Made by a program: the position numbers and the translations under genes | The notes under the pieces: generated by a model | The model's input: the letters and a program-made list of their open reading frames with translations, nothing else | Databases searched by the model: none | What the model was told of the DNA's origin: nothing | Part shown: positions 29,909 through 38,295 of the stretch, piece by piece | Numbering within the stretch: the first letter of the stretch is position 1 | Layout: each line of letters opens with the position of its first letter | Assembly (NCBI RefSeq): GCF_900102905.1 | Contig: NZ_FNFV01000003.1 | Location: forward strand, 310,001-374,000 | Length of the DNA: 64,000 nt | Direction: 5' to 3' | Origin: Meinhardsimonia xiamenensis | GTDB lineage: Bacteria > Pseudomonadota > Alphaproteobacteria > Rhodobacterales > Rhodobacteraceae

Positions 29909-30331
29909 TCAGGCCGCGGTCTCCAGAAGCGGGGCGAGGGGGGCAATGTCATAGCCCGCCTCCCGCGCCGCCGCGACAATCTGCGCCGCCGGCCGACGCC
30001 CGGCCTGGGCGAGCGCCCAGAGGATGGTCGAGCGCGTGCCCGAGCGGCAGAAGGCCAGCACCGGCCCCGGCAGCTCGTCGAGCGCGCGCGCCATCTCGGC
30101 GACCGCCTGCGTGGGCGGAAGCCCGCCCGAGGCCACCGGGATGAGCCGCGCCTCGAGGCCGGCCGCTTTCGCGGCCCGCTCGATTTCCTCGAAGGTGGGC
30201 TGGCCGGGTGCTTCCCCGTCGGGGCGGTTGCAGATGATCGCCCGGAAGCCCAGCGCAGCGGCCTCGGTGACCTCGGCGGGCGTGATCTGCGGGGCGACCG
30301 ACAGGCGGTCGTCGAGCTTGCGGATGTCCAT
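29909..30331 (-). CDS. Beta-lactamase-hydrolase-like (Blh/DUF442, TIGR01244) protein
   Basis: This 140-residue protein of the DUF442/TIGR01244 family has a phosphatase/rhodanese-like fold. The active-site loop is VLAFCRSGTRSTILWAL (about residue 91), a C-x5-R motif. Elsewhere this domain is fused to a persulfide dioxygenase-like beta-lactamase domain (Blh), and here that partner is the gene directly upstream. A sulfur-transferase role is likely but unproven. The ATG at 30331 follows GAGGAG, 12 nt after the upstream stop. Confidence 0.82.
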   Translation of the reverse strand: MDIRKLDDRLSVAPQITPAEVTEAAALGFRAIICNRPDGEAPGQPTFEEIERAAKAAGLEARLIPVASGGLPPTQAVAEMARALDELPGPVLAFCRSGTRSTILWALAQAGRRPAAQIVAAAREAGYDIAPLAPLLETAA

Positions 30332-30343
30332 GCCGCCCACTCC

Positions 30344-31309
30344 TCAGAGCTTGTTGACCGGCACCTTGAGCATCTGGTTGCCGTCCTTGTCCTCGGGGAT
30401 GTGGCCGGCGCGGATGTTCACCTGGATCGAGGGAATGATCAGCGTGGGCATCTTCAACGTCTTGTCTCGCTCGGTGCGCACGCGGATGAACTCCTCGCGC
30501 GTCTTGCCGGCGATGTGGATGTTGTTCGCCTTCTCCTCGGCCACGGTCGTCTCCCACTTCGGCTCCCGCCCGCCGGGGCAGTAGTCGTGGCACATGAACA
30601 GCCGCATCTCGTCGGGCAGGCTCAGCACCTTCATGATCGAGTCATAGAGCGTGCCTGCATCGCCGCCGGGGAAGTCCGCCCGCGCCGTGCCGCCATCGGG
30701 CATGAACAGCGTGTCGCCGACGAAGGCCGCGTCGCCGATGACATGGGTCATGCAGGCCGGCGTGTGGCCCGGCGTGTGCATCGCAAAGGCGGTCATGTTG
30801 CCGATCTTGTAGGTCATGCCATCGGTGAACAGCGCGTCGAACTGCGAGCCGTCACGCTGGAACTCGGTGCCCTCGTTGAAGATCTTGCCGAAGACCTCCT
30901 GCACGATCTTGATGTTCTCGCCGATGCCGATCTTGCCGCCGAGCTTCTCCTGGATGTAGGGGGCGGCGGAGAGGTGGTCGGCATGGGCGTGGGTCTCGAT
31001 GATCCACTCGAGCTTGAGGCCCTGTTTCCTGATCTCGTCGATCAGCATGTCGGCGTGATCGAAGGTGATCCGGCCCGCCGCGTAGTCGATGTCCATCACG
31101 CTGTCGATGATAGCGGCCGCGTTCGAGGTCGGGTCCTTGACAATGTAGCTGATCGTCGCCGTGGCTTCGTCATAGAAGCCCTGAACCTCGGGCTTGATGC
31201 TCATGTCGACGGGATAGTTTGCGATGGGCGTGGCAATGGCCTCGGCCATCCTGTCGTTGTGTGCGTCCATCTGCGCCTGCTGGCGCGCTTGTTCGTCCTT
31301 CATTTCCAT
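30344..31309 (-). CDS. Persulfide-dioxygenase-like metallo-hydrolase (ETHE1/Blh type)
   Basis: This 321-residue metallo-beta-lactamase-fold protein has the metal motif ETHAHADHLSAAPY (about residue 94), MHTPGHTPACMTHVIGD (about 177) and the Asp ligand in FVGDTLFMPDGGTARADFPG. This is the layout of persulfide dioxygenases, Fe(II) enzymes that oxidise glutathione persulfide to sulfite and glutathione. FMCHDYCPGGREPKWETTV matches the C-terminal region of the Blh subgroup. A hydrophilic N-terminal extension of about 45 residues precedes the fold. I use the ATG at 31309, preceded by GGGAAAGGG; 31303 is also possible. Confidence 0.85.
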   Translation of the reverse strand: MEMKDEQARQQAQMDAHNDRMAEAIATPIANYPVDMSIKPEVQGFYDEATATISYIVKDPTSNAAAIIDSVMDIDYAAGRITFDHADMLIDEIRKQGLKLEWIIETHAHADHLSAAPYIQEKLGGKIGIGENIKIVQEVFGKIFNEGTEFQRDGSQFDALFTDGMTYKIGNMTAFAMHTPGHTPACMTHVIGDAAFVGDTLFMPDGGTARADFPGGDAGTLYDSIMKVLSLPDEMRLFMCHDYCPGGREPKWETTVAEEKANNIHIAGKTREEFIRVRTERDKTLKMPTLIIPSIQVNIRAGHIPEDKDGNQMLKVPVNKL

Positions 31310-31432
31310 GCCCTTTCCCTGTTCCTGGCACACAGGGCACCATTGCCCCGGTCGTGGACCGGAGCGCGCCCATGCGCCGGTCATCACTGCAACGCCTTCG
31401 GCGCCCGTGCGCCGCGGCAGCGGCTCTGGCGT

Positions 31433-31645
31433 TTACTCGGCCTTGCAGGTGCGGATGCCGAACACCCGGTAGAGCGGGCAGTTGCCGACGGCCGCCGTGA
31501 TCAGCATGATCACTGCCACGATCACCCCCAGCCACAGCAGCAAGCCGTTTGCCGAAGCCGCCCCCGAGAGGAAGGCCCAGTAGAGCAGTGCCAGACCGAT
31601 GACGGCCCGCACCACGCGGTCAACCGTGCCCATGTTCTTCGACAT
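31433..31645 (-). CDS. Small DUF2892 membrane protein, first gene of the sulfur module
   Basis: This 70-residue protein begins MSKNMGTVDRVVRAVIGLAL and has two hydrophobic helices, ending NCPLYRVFGIRTCKAE. It is a DUF2892 paralogue of the protein encoded at 13704-13928. In YgaP the same domain follows a rhodanese, so a sulfur link fits. The cysteines at NCPLY and TCK could handle persulfide, which is speculation. CGGAGGG precedes the ATG at 31645; a GTG one codon upstream is an alternative. Confidence 0.8.
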   Translation of the reverse strand: MSKNMGTVDRVVRAVIGLALLYWAFLSGAASANGLLLWLGVIVAVIMLITAAVGNCPLYRVFGIRTCKAE

Positions 31646-31706
31646 CACGAATGCCCTCCGATAAGCGTTGTCAAAGCATATATGATATCACGCGCCGGCG
31701 CTGTCT

Positions 31707-31719
31707 GTGACCTTGTCAC
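31707..31719. promoter_or_regulatory. Candidate Crp/Fnr-type site upstream of the sulfur module
   Basis: GTGAC-CTT-GTCAC is a perfect palindrome lying 62 nt before the DUF2892 start and just past the stop of the Crp/Fnr gene. On the minus strand an AT-rich TGATATCATATATG that could hold a -10 element follows about 20 nt on, so the site would be near -40, the usual position for Crp/Fnr activators. Confidence 0.45.
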
Positions 31720-31732
31720 GGAGGGCGCCGTT

Positions 31733-32404
31733 TCACCCGGAGGCGGCAAAACGTGCCAGGGCATCGGGGTCGATGAGCCTGGTCCGCCCGCGCCCAAGCT
31801 CGACCCAGCCACGGCGCTGGAATTCGCCCAGCTGGCGCGAGACCACCTCGCGCGCGGTGCCCAGTTCGGCGGCAAGTTCGGCTTGGGTCAGTCGCACCTC
31901 GCCGTCCGCGTTTGCCAGCTGCACGAGCCGCTCGGCGATGCGCAGATCCATCCGCCCGAACACGACATCGTCGATGACGCGGAAAAGGTCGACGATGCGG
32001 TTGGCATAGGCCGAAAACACGAAGTCCCGGAACTCGGGCGCGTCGGCCAGAAGCTCCTCGAAGGTCGATTTCGGCACCTCGGCGGCGACCACATCGCTTT
32101 CGGCGATGCCTTCGGCGAAGTAGTTGTGCTGGGTGAACAGGCAGGCGCTGGTCATCACGCAGCTCTCGCCGGCGCTGACACGGTAGAGCACAATCTCGCG
32201 CCCGCTGTCGGATTGCTGCGCGACCCGCACCGTGCCCTCGAGCAGAAACAGCATGCCCGAGGGCGTGTGGCCCGGACCGAAGATGCGGTCACCGGCGCGG
32301 AAACGCCGGATGCGCGCCGCATTCTCGAGCTTTCGCCGCAGCTGCGGGCTGAGCCGGCGCAGCCCCGCAAAACGCTCCGTCCAGCCCGCCTCCTTCCCAC
32401 TCAT
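31733..32404 (-). CDS. Crp/Fnr-family transcriptional regulator
   Basis: This 223-residue regulator has an N-terminal cyclic-nucleotide-binding-type beta-barrel (FRAGDRIFGPGHTPSGMLFL; REIVLYRVSAGESC) and a C-terminal winged helix (RLTQAELAAELGTAREVVSR, about residues 168-187). The four N-terminal Fe-S cysteines of FNR are absent. Two cysteines, in ESCVMTSACLF (about residues 81 and 87, C-x5-C), are the obvious redox candidates. It starts inside the ubiH stop (ATGA), so it is read with ubiH, and it lies directly upstream of the persulfide genes, its probable targets. Confidence 0.85.
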   Translation of the reverse strand: MSGKEAGWTERFAGLRRLSPQLRRKLENAARIRRFRAGDRIFGPGHTPSGMLFLLEGTVRVAQQSDSGREIVLYRVSAGESCVMTSACLFTQHNYFAEGIAESDVVAAEVPKSTFEELLADAPEFRDFVFSAYANRIVDLFRVIDDVVFGRMDLRIAERLVQLANADGEVRLTQAELAAELGTAREVVSRQLGEFQRRGWVELGRGRTRLIDPDALARFAASG

Positions 32405-33624
32405 GGCCGGGAGGATGCACGATGGCCGCCAAGCCCCGCAAGCATCACCTGGCGGCGCAATGGCGCGATGTCATGCACGAGCCTCAGCCCCAGCGCGCGC
32501 AGCGCCTGGACCGGTGGCGCACCGGACCGGCAGACCCGGTTGAACAGGTCGATGGCGGCGGCGCGCGCGGCGATGTCGCGGGAGCGGGCGCGGGCGTAGG
32601 CGGCAAGCACCGGCTCCGCGCCGGGGTCGCCGTCTCCATGAGCGCGCGCCGCCTCCACGAGTGCGGCCACATCGACGAGCGAGGTGTTGAGCCCCTGGGC
32701 GCCGATCGGGGGCAGGGTGTGTGCGGCTTCGGCGACAAGCGCAACCCGCCCCGCGGTCAGGCGCCGGGCCCGACGGGTGAGGACCGGGAACATAGCCCGC
32801 GCGCTCAACAGGCGCAGCGGCCCGTAGAGCGCGCAGCTGCGCTCGGTCGCTGTGCGTTCGAACGCCGCGCGCTCAAGCTCCATCAGCCGCAGAGCCTCGC
32901 GCCCGTCATTCATCCACACCACCGCAGAGGCGGGGCGCCCCTCCTGATTGCCGAGCGGCACCAGAGTGAAGGCGCCGCCCTCGTTGTAGATCTCGGTGGA
33001 GACGTTGTGATGCGGCTCGCTGTGGCTGACGGTGAAGGTCAGCGCCTTCTGCCCGTAGCGGGTGGTATCCGCCTCGATGCCGGCGGCGTCGCGTACGGCG
33101 GACTCGCGGCCGTCGGCGCCGACGAGAAGGCGCGCGGCGATGCGCCGGCCGTCGAGGAGCCGGACGATGATGAGGTCGTCGCGCGCCAGCATGTCGCGGA
33201 AGCCTGTGCCCAGCGCAAGCTCGACACGGGTCTCGGCACGCAGATGCGCGATGAGCGCCGCGCGCGTCGCGGCATTCATCAGGTTCCACCCGAAGGGGGT
33301 CGCGCCGGTTTCATCGGAACGGAACAGCCGGCGGGCGCGGATGCGTGGCGGCCAACCGGTGCTGTCAACCGCCTCGAGCGCCTCGAGCGGCGTCGCAAAC
33401 GGGGCGAGGCGCTCCCACAGGCCGGAGCGTTCCAGAAGCGCCTGCGCGGGACGCAGGAAGGCCGTCGAGCGCAGGTCAGGTCCCCGCGCGCCCTCGGGCA
33501 CGGCACCTTGCGGGGCGGGATCGGCGAGGAGCACCGAAAAGCCCTCCGCCGCGAAGGCCGCCGCGGCGATGAGCCCGGCGAGCCCGCCGCCGGCGATGAC
33601 GACATCGCGCTCCTCGCGGCTCAT
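32401..33624 (-). CDS. UbiH/COQ6-family FAD monooxygenase
   Basis: This 407-residue flavoprotein is of the ubiquinone-biosynthesis hydroxylase family. FAD-binding DVVIAGGGLAGLIAAAAFA is at the N-terminus, the DG motif LLVGADGRESAVRDAAG at about residue 163, and the third motif VALVAEAAHTLPPIGAQGLN at about 290, in which Glu replaces the usual first Asp of GDAAH. It probably hydroxylates the quinone ring; which position cannot be told. Its start overlaps the HAD gene stop, and its stop overlaps the Crp/Fnr start. Confidence 0.85.
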   Translation of the reverse strand: MSREERDVVIAGGGLAGLIAAAAFAAEGFSVLLADPAPQGAVPEGARGPDLRSTAFLRPAQALLERSGLWERLAPFATPLEALEAVDSTGWPPRIRARRLFRSDETGATPFGWNLMNAATRAALIAHLRAETRVELALGTGFRDMLARDDLIIVRLLDGRRIAARLLVGADGRESAVRDAAGIEADTTRYGQKALTFTVSHSEPHHNVSTEIYNEGGAFTLVPLGNQEGRPASAVVWMNDGREALRLMELERAAFERTATERSCALYGPLRLLSARAMFPVLTRRARRLTAGRVALVAEAAHTLPPIGAQGLNTSLVDVAALVEAARAHGDGDPGAEPVLAAYARARSRDIAARAAAIDLFNRVCRSGAPPVQALRALGLRLVHDIAPLRRQVMLAGLGGHRASSRP

Positions 33625-34316
33625 GGACGGGCTCCTTCCGAAGCGCTTTCTGCGCGCGCCGGGGTCAGCGACGCCAGAAAGCCGGGCAGGTCGTCGGTAT
33701 GGTGGTGAATGTGCGGCGCCGGCTGGGGCAGGGGCGCGACGTGTACCGTGCGCATGCCCATCGCATGGGGAGCGGCGAGATTGCGCGCGTCATCCTCGAA
33801 GATCGCCGCTTCCTCCGCTCGCCCGCCGTCGCGCGCGAGCACCTCGGCAAAGGCGGCGGGCTCTGGCTTGGGGCGGAAGCCGGCGTGCTCCACGCCATAA
33901 ACGGCGTCGAAGATGCCCGACAGCCCGCGCGCCTCGAGCACCCGCTCGGCGTGCCGCGCCGAGCCGTTGGTGTGCACAATGCGCCGCCCCGGCAGGTCCG
34001 CGATGGCCCGCCTCAGCGACGGGTCGGGCTCCAGATGCTCGAGCGAGATGGCGTGCACCTCATCGAGATAGGCGTGCGGTTCCACCCCGTGTTCGGCCAT
34101 CAGACCCGCCAGCGTGGTGCCGTAGCGCGCCCAGTAGTCGCGGCGCAGCCGGTCGGCATCGGCGTGGGCGAGCCCCAGCGCCTTGCTCACCCACTCGGTC
34201 ATCCGCGCCTCGATCTGATCGAACAGCCGTGCCTCGGGCGGGTACAGCGTGTTGTCGAGGTCGAAGATCCACAGCCGGACGTGGGAAAATGCGGTGAAGA
34301 GCTGGTTGGCGGGCAT
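33621..34316 (-). CDS. HAD-family pyrimidine 5'-nucleotidase-like phosphatase
   Basis: This 231-residue HAD hydrolase has motif I WIFDLDNTLYPPE (nucleophile and acid/base Asp at about residues 17 and 19), motif II HTNGSARHAERVL, the Lys region GFRPKPEPAAF and motif IV AAIFEDDARNL. DxDNTLYP with the following helical cap is typical of the SDT1/pyrimidine 5'-nucleotidase group. The substrate is unknown. The ATG at 34316 was chosen from the usual distance to motif I; no strong ribosome-binding site is visible. Confidence 0.8.
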   Translation of the reverse strand: MPANQLFTAFSHVRLWIFDLDNTLYPPEARLFDQIEARMTEWVSKALGLAHADADRLRRDYWARYGTTLAGLMAEHGVEPHAYLDEVHAISLEHLEPDPSLRRAIADLPGRRIVHTNGSARHAERVLEARGLSGIFDAVYGVEHAGFRPKPEPAAFAEVLARDGGRAEEAAIFEDDARNLAAPHAMGMRTVHVAPLPQPAPHIHHHTDDLPGFLASLTPARAESASEGARP

Positions 34317-34415
34317 GGCGCGGAGACTATCTTCTGCATATTCTGGCCGCAACGGATGTGTGCCGTTCCCACCGGCCTGTCCAGAGGGAATGCCGCAAAG
34401 CCGAGGAAGTGAACC

Positions 34416-35066
34416 GTGAAGGAACCTCGCCCTGCCCAGAAGGACGCCTACGCGCTGATCCTCGAAGCCATCGACAGTGGCATCTACAACCCCGGCGACC
34501 GGCTGGTGGAAAGCGAGCTCGCCGAGCGTTTCGGGGTTTCCCGCACACCGGTGCGCGAGGCGTTGCAGCGGCTCGAGACGCAGGGGCTTCTGACACGGGA
34601 CGGGCGGAGCCTGATCGTCTCGTCACTCGATCACAACGCGCTGGCAGAGCTTTACGTCGTCCGCGCCGAGCTCGAGGGGCTTGCCGCCGCGCTCGCTGCG
34701 CGTCACGCCACGCGGGAGGAGGTGCGCGTGTTGCGCGAATTCGTCGAAGAGGATCGCAAGCTAATGGGCGATCCGCGCGCGCTGGCCCGCGCCAACCGCC
34801 GCTTCCACCGCCAGATCCACCTCGCTTCGCACAACCGTTTCCTCATGCAGCAGCTCGAGATGGTGCATCGCTCGATGGCGTTGCTGGCGACCACGTCCTT
34901 TGCGGTCGAGGGCCGTGACGCCGAAGGGCTGAACGAGCACGCCCGCATCGTCGAGGCGATCGCCGCGGGAGATGCCGCTGCGGCCGAGGCGGCGCTGAAG
35001 GAGCATATCTCGAAGGCTTTCGAAACGCGTCTCAAGCTCGACGCGAGCGCGGCCGCAGCCGAGTGA
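34416..35066 (+). CDS. GntR-family (FadR/FCD) regulator
   Basis: This 216-residue protein has a GntR winged helix at residues 10-72 (GDRLVESELAERFGVSRTPV is the core) and an all-helical FCD ligand domain with the metal-binding pattern ANRRFHRQIH and later LNEHARIVEAI and KEHISKAF. FCD domains usually bind organic acids via a metal. Targets are unknown; the HAD gene is divergent, 99 nt away. The start is GTG with GAGGAAGTG upstream. Its 3' end overlaps the convergent glycosyltransferase gene by 35 nt. Confidence 0.85.
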   Translation: MKEPRPAQKDAYALILEAIDSGIYNPGDRLVESELAERFGVSRTPVREALQRLETQGLLTRDGRSLIVSSLDHNALAELYVVRAELEGLAAALAARHATREEVRVLREFVEEDRKLMGDPRALARANRRFHRQIHLASHNRFLMQQLEMVHRSMALLATTSFAVEGRDAEGLNEHARIVEAIAAGDAAAAEAALKEHISKAFETRLKLDASAAAAE

Positions 35067-36855
35067 CGTCGCGCCCCCGGCGACGGCGCGGGCTAACCCG
35101 GCCGTGTTCGGTCTTGTCCCAGAAAAAGGGGCGGTGGATCACCTCCCAGAGGCCCTTGGCCACGGCGACGCTGGCCATCAGGTAATAGACATGCAGAAGC
35201 GGCGCCCACGGCACAAGCGCACGCCGCTGCCGCCCCGCGCGCCAGAGCGCCGCGGCCGAGGCGGAGAGGTTGATCGCCTCGCAGGTCAGAAAGCCTGCCC
35301 ACAGCGCGTGGCCCAACGGGGCTGACAGCATCGGATCGAGGGGATGCGGCAGGCCGAAGAGAATCAGCCAGAAACTCCACAGGAACGGCTGCAACGCGAA
35401 CTGGATCACCGTTCCAAGAAACAGGACCTGAAAGCCCATAAAGCGCCACCAGCCAAGCTCGCGCAGCAGGCGGCGCGGGGCGCGCATGTGCACACCCCAG
35501 GTGACGGCGTAGCCCTTCAGCCAGCGCGAGCGCTGCCTGATCCAGGCCGAGGGGCTGGATGCGGCCTCCTCGGTCGTGACGGTGTCAAGGAGCTCGACGC
35601 GGTAGCCGAAACGCGCGAGGCGCACGCCGAGGTCTGCGTCCTCGGTGACGTTGTGCGCATCCCAGCGCCCCATTTCCTCAAGCGCGGGACGGCGGAAGAA
35701 GAGTGTCGTCCCCCCGAGAGGGACGACGAGGCCAAGCCGCGCCAGCCCCGGCAGGACAAGGCGGAACCATGTGGCATATTCGATCGTGAAGCAGCGTGTG
35801 AGCCAGTTCTGGCCGCTGTTGTAGAAGTCCAGCACGCCCTGCACCCCGGCCACCTCGGCAGGTGCGCGGTGCAGATGGCTGACAACCTTCTCGATCTGGT
35901 CGGGGGCGGGCGCGTCCTCGGCATCCCAGACACCGATGATTTCGCCTCGGCAGAAGTCGAGAACGAAGTTCAGCGCCCGCGGTTTGGTGCGGACGCTTCC
36001 GCCGGGAACGATCACCGCGCGCATCCACGCCGGCAGGTCGGCGCGTTCGAGGGCGGCGCGGGTGATGTCGTCATCCTCTTCAACCGCGAAGCAGATTTCG
36101 AGGCGGTTGCGCGGGTAGCGCACCCGGCAAAGACGCTCGATCAATGCGCCGGCAATCGAGGCCTCGCGAAAGAGCGGCACGATGACCGAAACCATCGGCC
36201 GCTCTGGCATGAGAACGAGGGGGCCGCGCTCCTCGCCGGGGCGCGGGCGCGGCGGGGCGAGGGCGGCCAGCGCGGCGGCGAGCTTGAGCGCGGTTGCCAG
36301 CAGCATCGCGGTGACGGCCAGCGCGGTCAGCGCGGCGAGCACCGTCTTTGGCGCGACGAGGGTCACGGCGCCGAAGAGCTGAAGCCAGGCCAGAGCCTCC
36401 AGGGGCCTCACCGCGCCCGCGAGCGCGCGGCAACTGACCGGCTCGGGCACATGCGCTTCGGCCGCGCGCGCCAGCGTCGCGCCGAAATGATGGCGAAGCG
36501 CCTCCTCGATGTCGCGGGGAGCTGCGAGGATCGGCCGCACCGGGCCAAGCGCCGTCTCGATCATGCGGCGCCGGGCGGCGAGCCGTTCGGGATCGGCGGT
36601 CGCCACGAGCGTCTCGCGGCCGGCGCGGCGCAAGGGCAACATCCCGAGGCGCAGGCAAAGCGCGGGGCCCAGCGCCTCGACCAGCCGGGGCTCGGGCGGT
36701 TGCGCCAGGAGATCGGCCCGTGCCAGCCGGCGTGGCGGCGTTGAGCTGTTGGCAGGGCGGGGCGCGGCTTCCGGCACCCCTCGCGGGCTCGCAGACACGC
36801 CGGCGGCGCCGTTCGCTTCCTCGGCGATCCTGCGAGGGCTCGGAACACTCTCCAC
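35032..36855 (-). CDS. Membrane glycosyltransferase (GT2) with N-terminal GspE-N-like domain
   Basis: In this 607-residue protein, residues about 45-135 (LVEALGPALCLRLGMLPLRR; ATADPERLAARRRMIETALG) resemble the N-terminal domain of type II secretion ATPases (MshEN/GSPII_E_N), which also occurs in large glycosyltransferases. Two membrane helices follow (about 155-200), then a processive GT2 domain: VSVIVPLFREA, the D-x-D region VWDAEDAPAPDQ, TEDADLGVRLARFGY and the Q-x2-RW motif RQRSRWLKGY. Several C-terminal helices complete the pore. It likely makes a secreted or surface beta-linked polysaccharide; the polymer is unknown. The start is GTG. Confidence 0.82.
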   Translation of the reverse strand: MESVPSPRRIAEEANGAAGVSASPRGVPEAAPRPANSSTPPRRLARADLLAQPPEPRLVEALGPALCLRLGMLPLRRAGRETLVATADPERLAARRRMIETALGPVRPILAAPRDIEEALRHHFGATLARAAEAHVPEPVSCRALAGAVRPLEALAWLQLFGAVTLVAPKTVLAALTALAVTAMLLATALKLAAALAALAPPRPRPGEERGPLVLMPERPMVSVIVPLFREASIAGALIERLCRVRYPRNRLEICFAVEEDDDITRAALERADLPAWMRAVIVPGGSVRTKPRALNFVLDFCRGEIIGVWDAEDAPAPDQIEKVVSHLHRAPAEVAGVQGVLDFYNSGQNWLTRCFTIEYATWFRLVLPGLARLGLVVPLGGTTLFFRRPALEEMGRWDAHNVTEDADLGVRLARFGYRVELLDTVTTEEAASSPSAWIRQRSRWLKGYAVTWGVHMRAPRRLLRELGWWRFMGFQVLFLGTVIQFALQPFLWSFWLILFGLPHPLDPMLSAPLGHALWAGFLTCEAINLSASAAALWRAGRQRRALVPWAPLLHVYYLMASVAVAKGLWEVIHRPFFWDKTEHGRVSPRRRRGRDVTRLRPRSRRA

Positions 36856-36860
36856 GACAC

Positions 36861-36888
36861 CACCCTGTCAGCACGGGCCGACAGGGTG
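36861..36888 (-). promoter_or_regulatory. Hairpin at the start of the glycosyltransferase gene
   Basis: CACCCTGTC, 10-nt loop, GACAGGGTG is a perfect 9-bp stem ending 6 nt before the GTG start of the glycosyltransferase. The AGGG of its 3' arm is the only ribosome-binding-like sequence, so it could hide the start. Alternatively it ends carA transcription, although no T-run follows. Confidence 0.4.
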
Positions 36889-36946
36889 CGCCGCCGCTCC
36901 TTAATGGCCGGTTAAGCGCGTTATCGGGTGGGGCGGCGCCGCGGCT

Positions 36947-38116
36947 TCAGGCGGTGGTCTGTTTGCGAGCGGCAATGGCGGCTGCGAAACGCTCGAAAAG
37001 ATAGTAGCTGTCCTGCGGACCGGGGCTCGCCTCCGGGTGATACTGCACCGAGAAGACCGGGCGGTCGGTCATCCGGATGCCGCAGTTGGACCCGTCGAAG
37101 AGTGAAACGTGGGTCTCGATCACGCCGTCGGGCAGGGTCTGGCTGTCGACCGTGAAGCCATGATTCATGGAGGTGATCTCCACCTTGCCGGTCTCGAGAT
37201 CCTTCACCGGATGATTGGCGCCGTGATGACCGTGGTTCATCTTCACCGTGCGCGCGCCGAGTGCGAGGGCGAGCATCTGATGACCGAGGCAGATGCCGAA
37301 GATCGGTATCTCGGTCTTCTCCATCACTTCGCGGATCATCGGCACGGCGTATTCGCCTGTCGCTGCCGGATCGCCCGGCCCGTTCGAGAGAAACAGCCCC
37401 TCGGGCTGATGGGCAAGCACCTCTTCCGCGCTCGCGGTGGCCGGCAGAACGATCACGTCGCAGCCCGCGGAGGCCAGACAGCGCAGGATGTTGCGCTTGG
37501 CACCGTAATCGATCGCCACCACGCGGTGCCCGGGCCCTTCGCGCCGCCCGTAGCCGCCGGGCCAGGCCCAGCGGGTCTCGTTCCAGCGGTAGGACTGGCG
37601 GCAGGTGACCTCCCTTGCGAGATCAAGCCCGACGAGGCCGGGAAAGGCGCGCGCCGAAGCCACCAGCGCCTCGATGTCGATATTGCCCTCGGGGTCGTGC
37701 GCCAGGGCGACATGGGGCGCGCCCTGCTGGCGGATGGCGCGGGTGAGCCTGCGCGTGTCCACGCCGCCGATGCCGATGCGCCCGTGACGGGCGAGCCAGG
37801 CGTCGAGCCGCTCTGCGGCGCGCCAGTTCGAGGGTTCGGTCGGATCCCATTTCACCACCAGCCCCTCGGCCACGGGGCGGTCGGCCTCGTCGTCCTCGGG
37901 GTTGACGCCGACGTTGCCGATGTGGGGAAAGGTGAAGGTCACCACCTGCCCGGCATAGGAGGGATCGGTCATGATCTCCTGGTAGCCGGTCATGGCGGTG
38001 TTGAAGCAAAGCTCGGCAGTGGTCTGGCCAGTGGCGCCAAAGCCGCGGCCCCAGAAGAGCGTCCCGTCGGCAAGGGCGAGGCAGGCGGTGTGATCGGAAC
38101 GGCGAGCAGTCGGCAT
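36947..38116 (-). CDS. carA: Carbamoyl-phosphate synthase small subunit
   Basis: CarA is the glutaminase subunit that feeds ammonia to CarB for arginine and pyrimidine synthesis. The N-terminal CPSase domain ([21 protein letters not shown]) is followed by a class I glutamine amidotransferase domain with nucleophile Cys in [15 protein letters not shown] (about residue 277) and the His-Glu pair in [13 protein letters not shown]. Length is 389 residues. carB is not in the window. It is divergent from yqeY. Confidence 0.97.
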   Translation of the reverse strand: MPTARRSDHTACLALADGTLFWGRGFGATGQTTAELCFNTAMTGYQEIMTDPSYAGQVVTFTFPHIGNVGVNPEDDEADRPVAEGLVVKWDPTEPSNWRAAERLDAWLARHGRIGIGGVDTRRLTRAIRQQGAPHVALAHDPEGNIDIEALVASARAFPGLVGLDLAREVTCRQSYRWNETRWAWPGGYGRREGPGHRVVAIDYGAKRNILRCLASAGCDVIVLPATASAEEVLAHQPEGLFLSNGPGDPAATGEYAVPMIREVMEKTEIPIFGICLGHQMLALALGARTVKMNHGHHGANHPVKDLETGKVEITSMNHGFTVDSQTLPDGVIETHVSLFDGSNCGIRMTDRPVFSVQYHPEASPGPQDSYYLFERFAAAIAARKQTTA

Positions 38117-38295
38117 GTTTCTTCCCCGGAATGGCTGGCGGGGAACCTATGCCCGCCCCCTCAGCGGGTCAAGGGCGGGCGGAAAAACGGTATCTCAATG
38201 TTTTCAATGGCTTGCTCGCGGTGGCCGTGGTTGCGGCTGGTGCCGCGGCACGCTATGTTCGTGGCTTGCGACGAAAAACGGAAGATGGGACGCCG

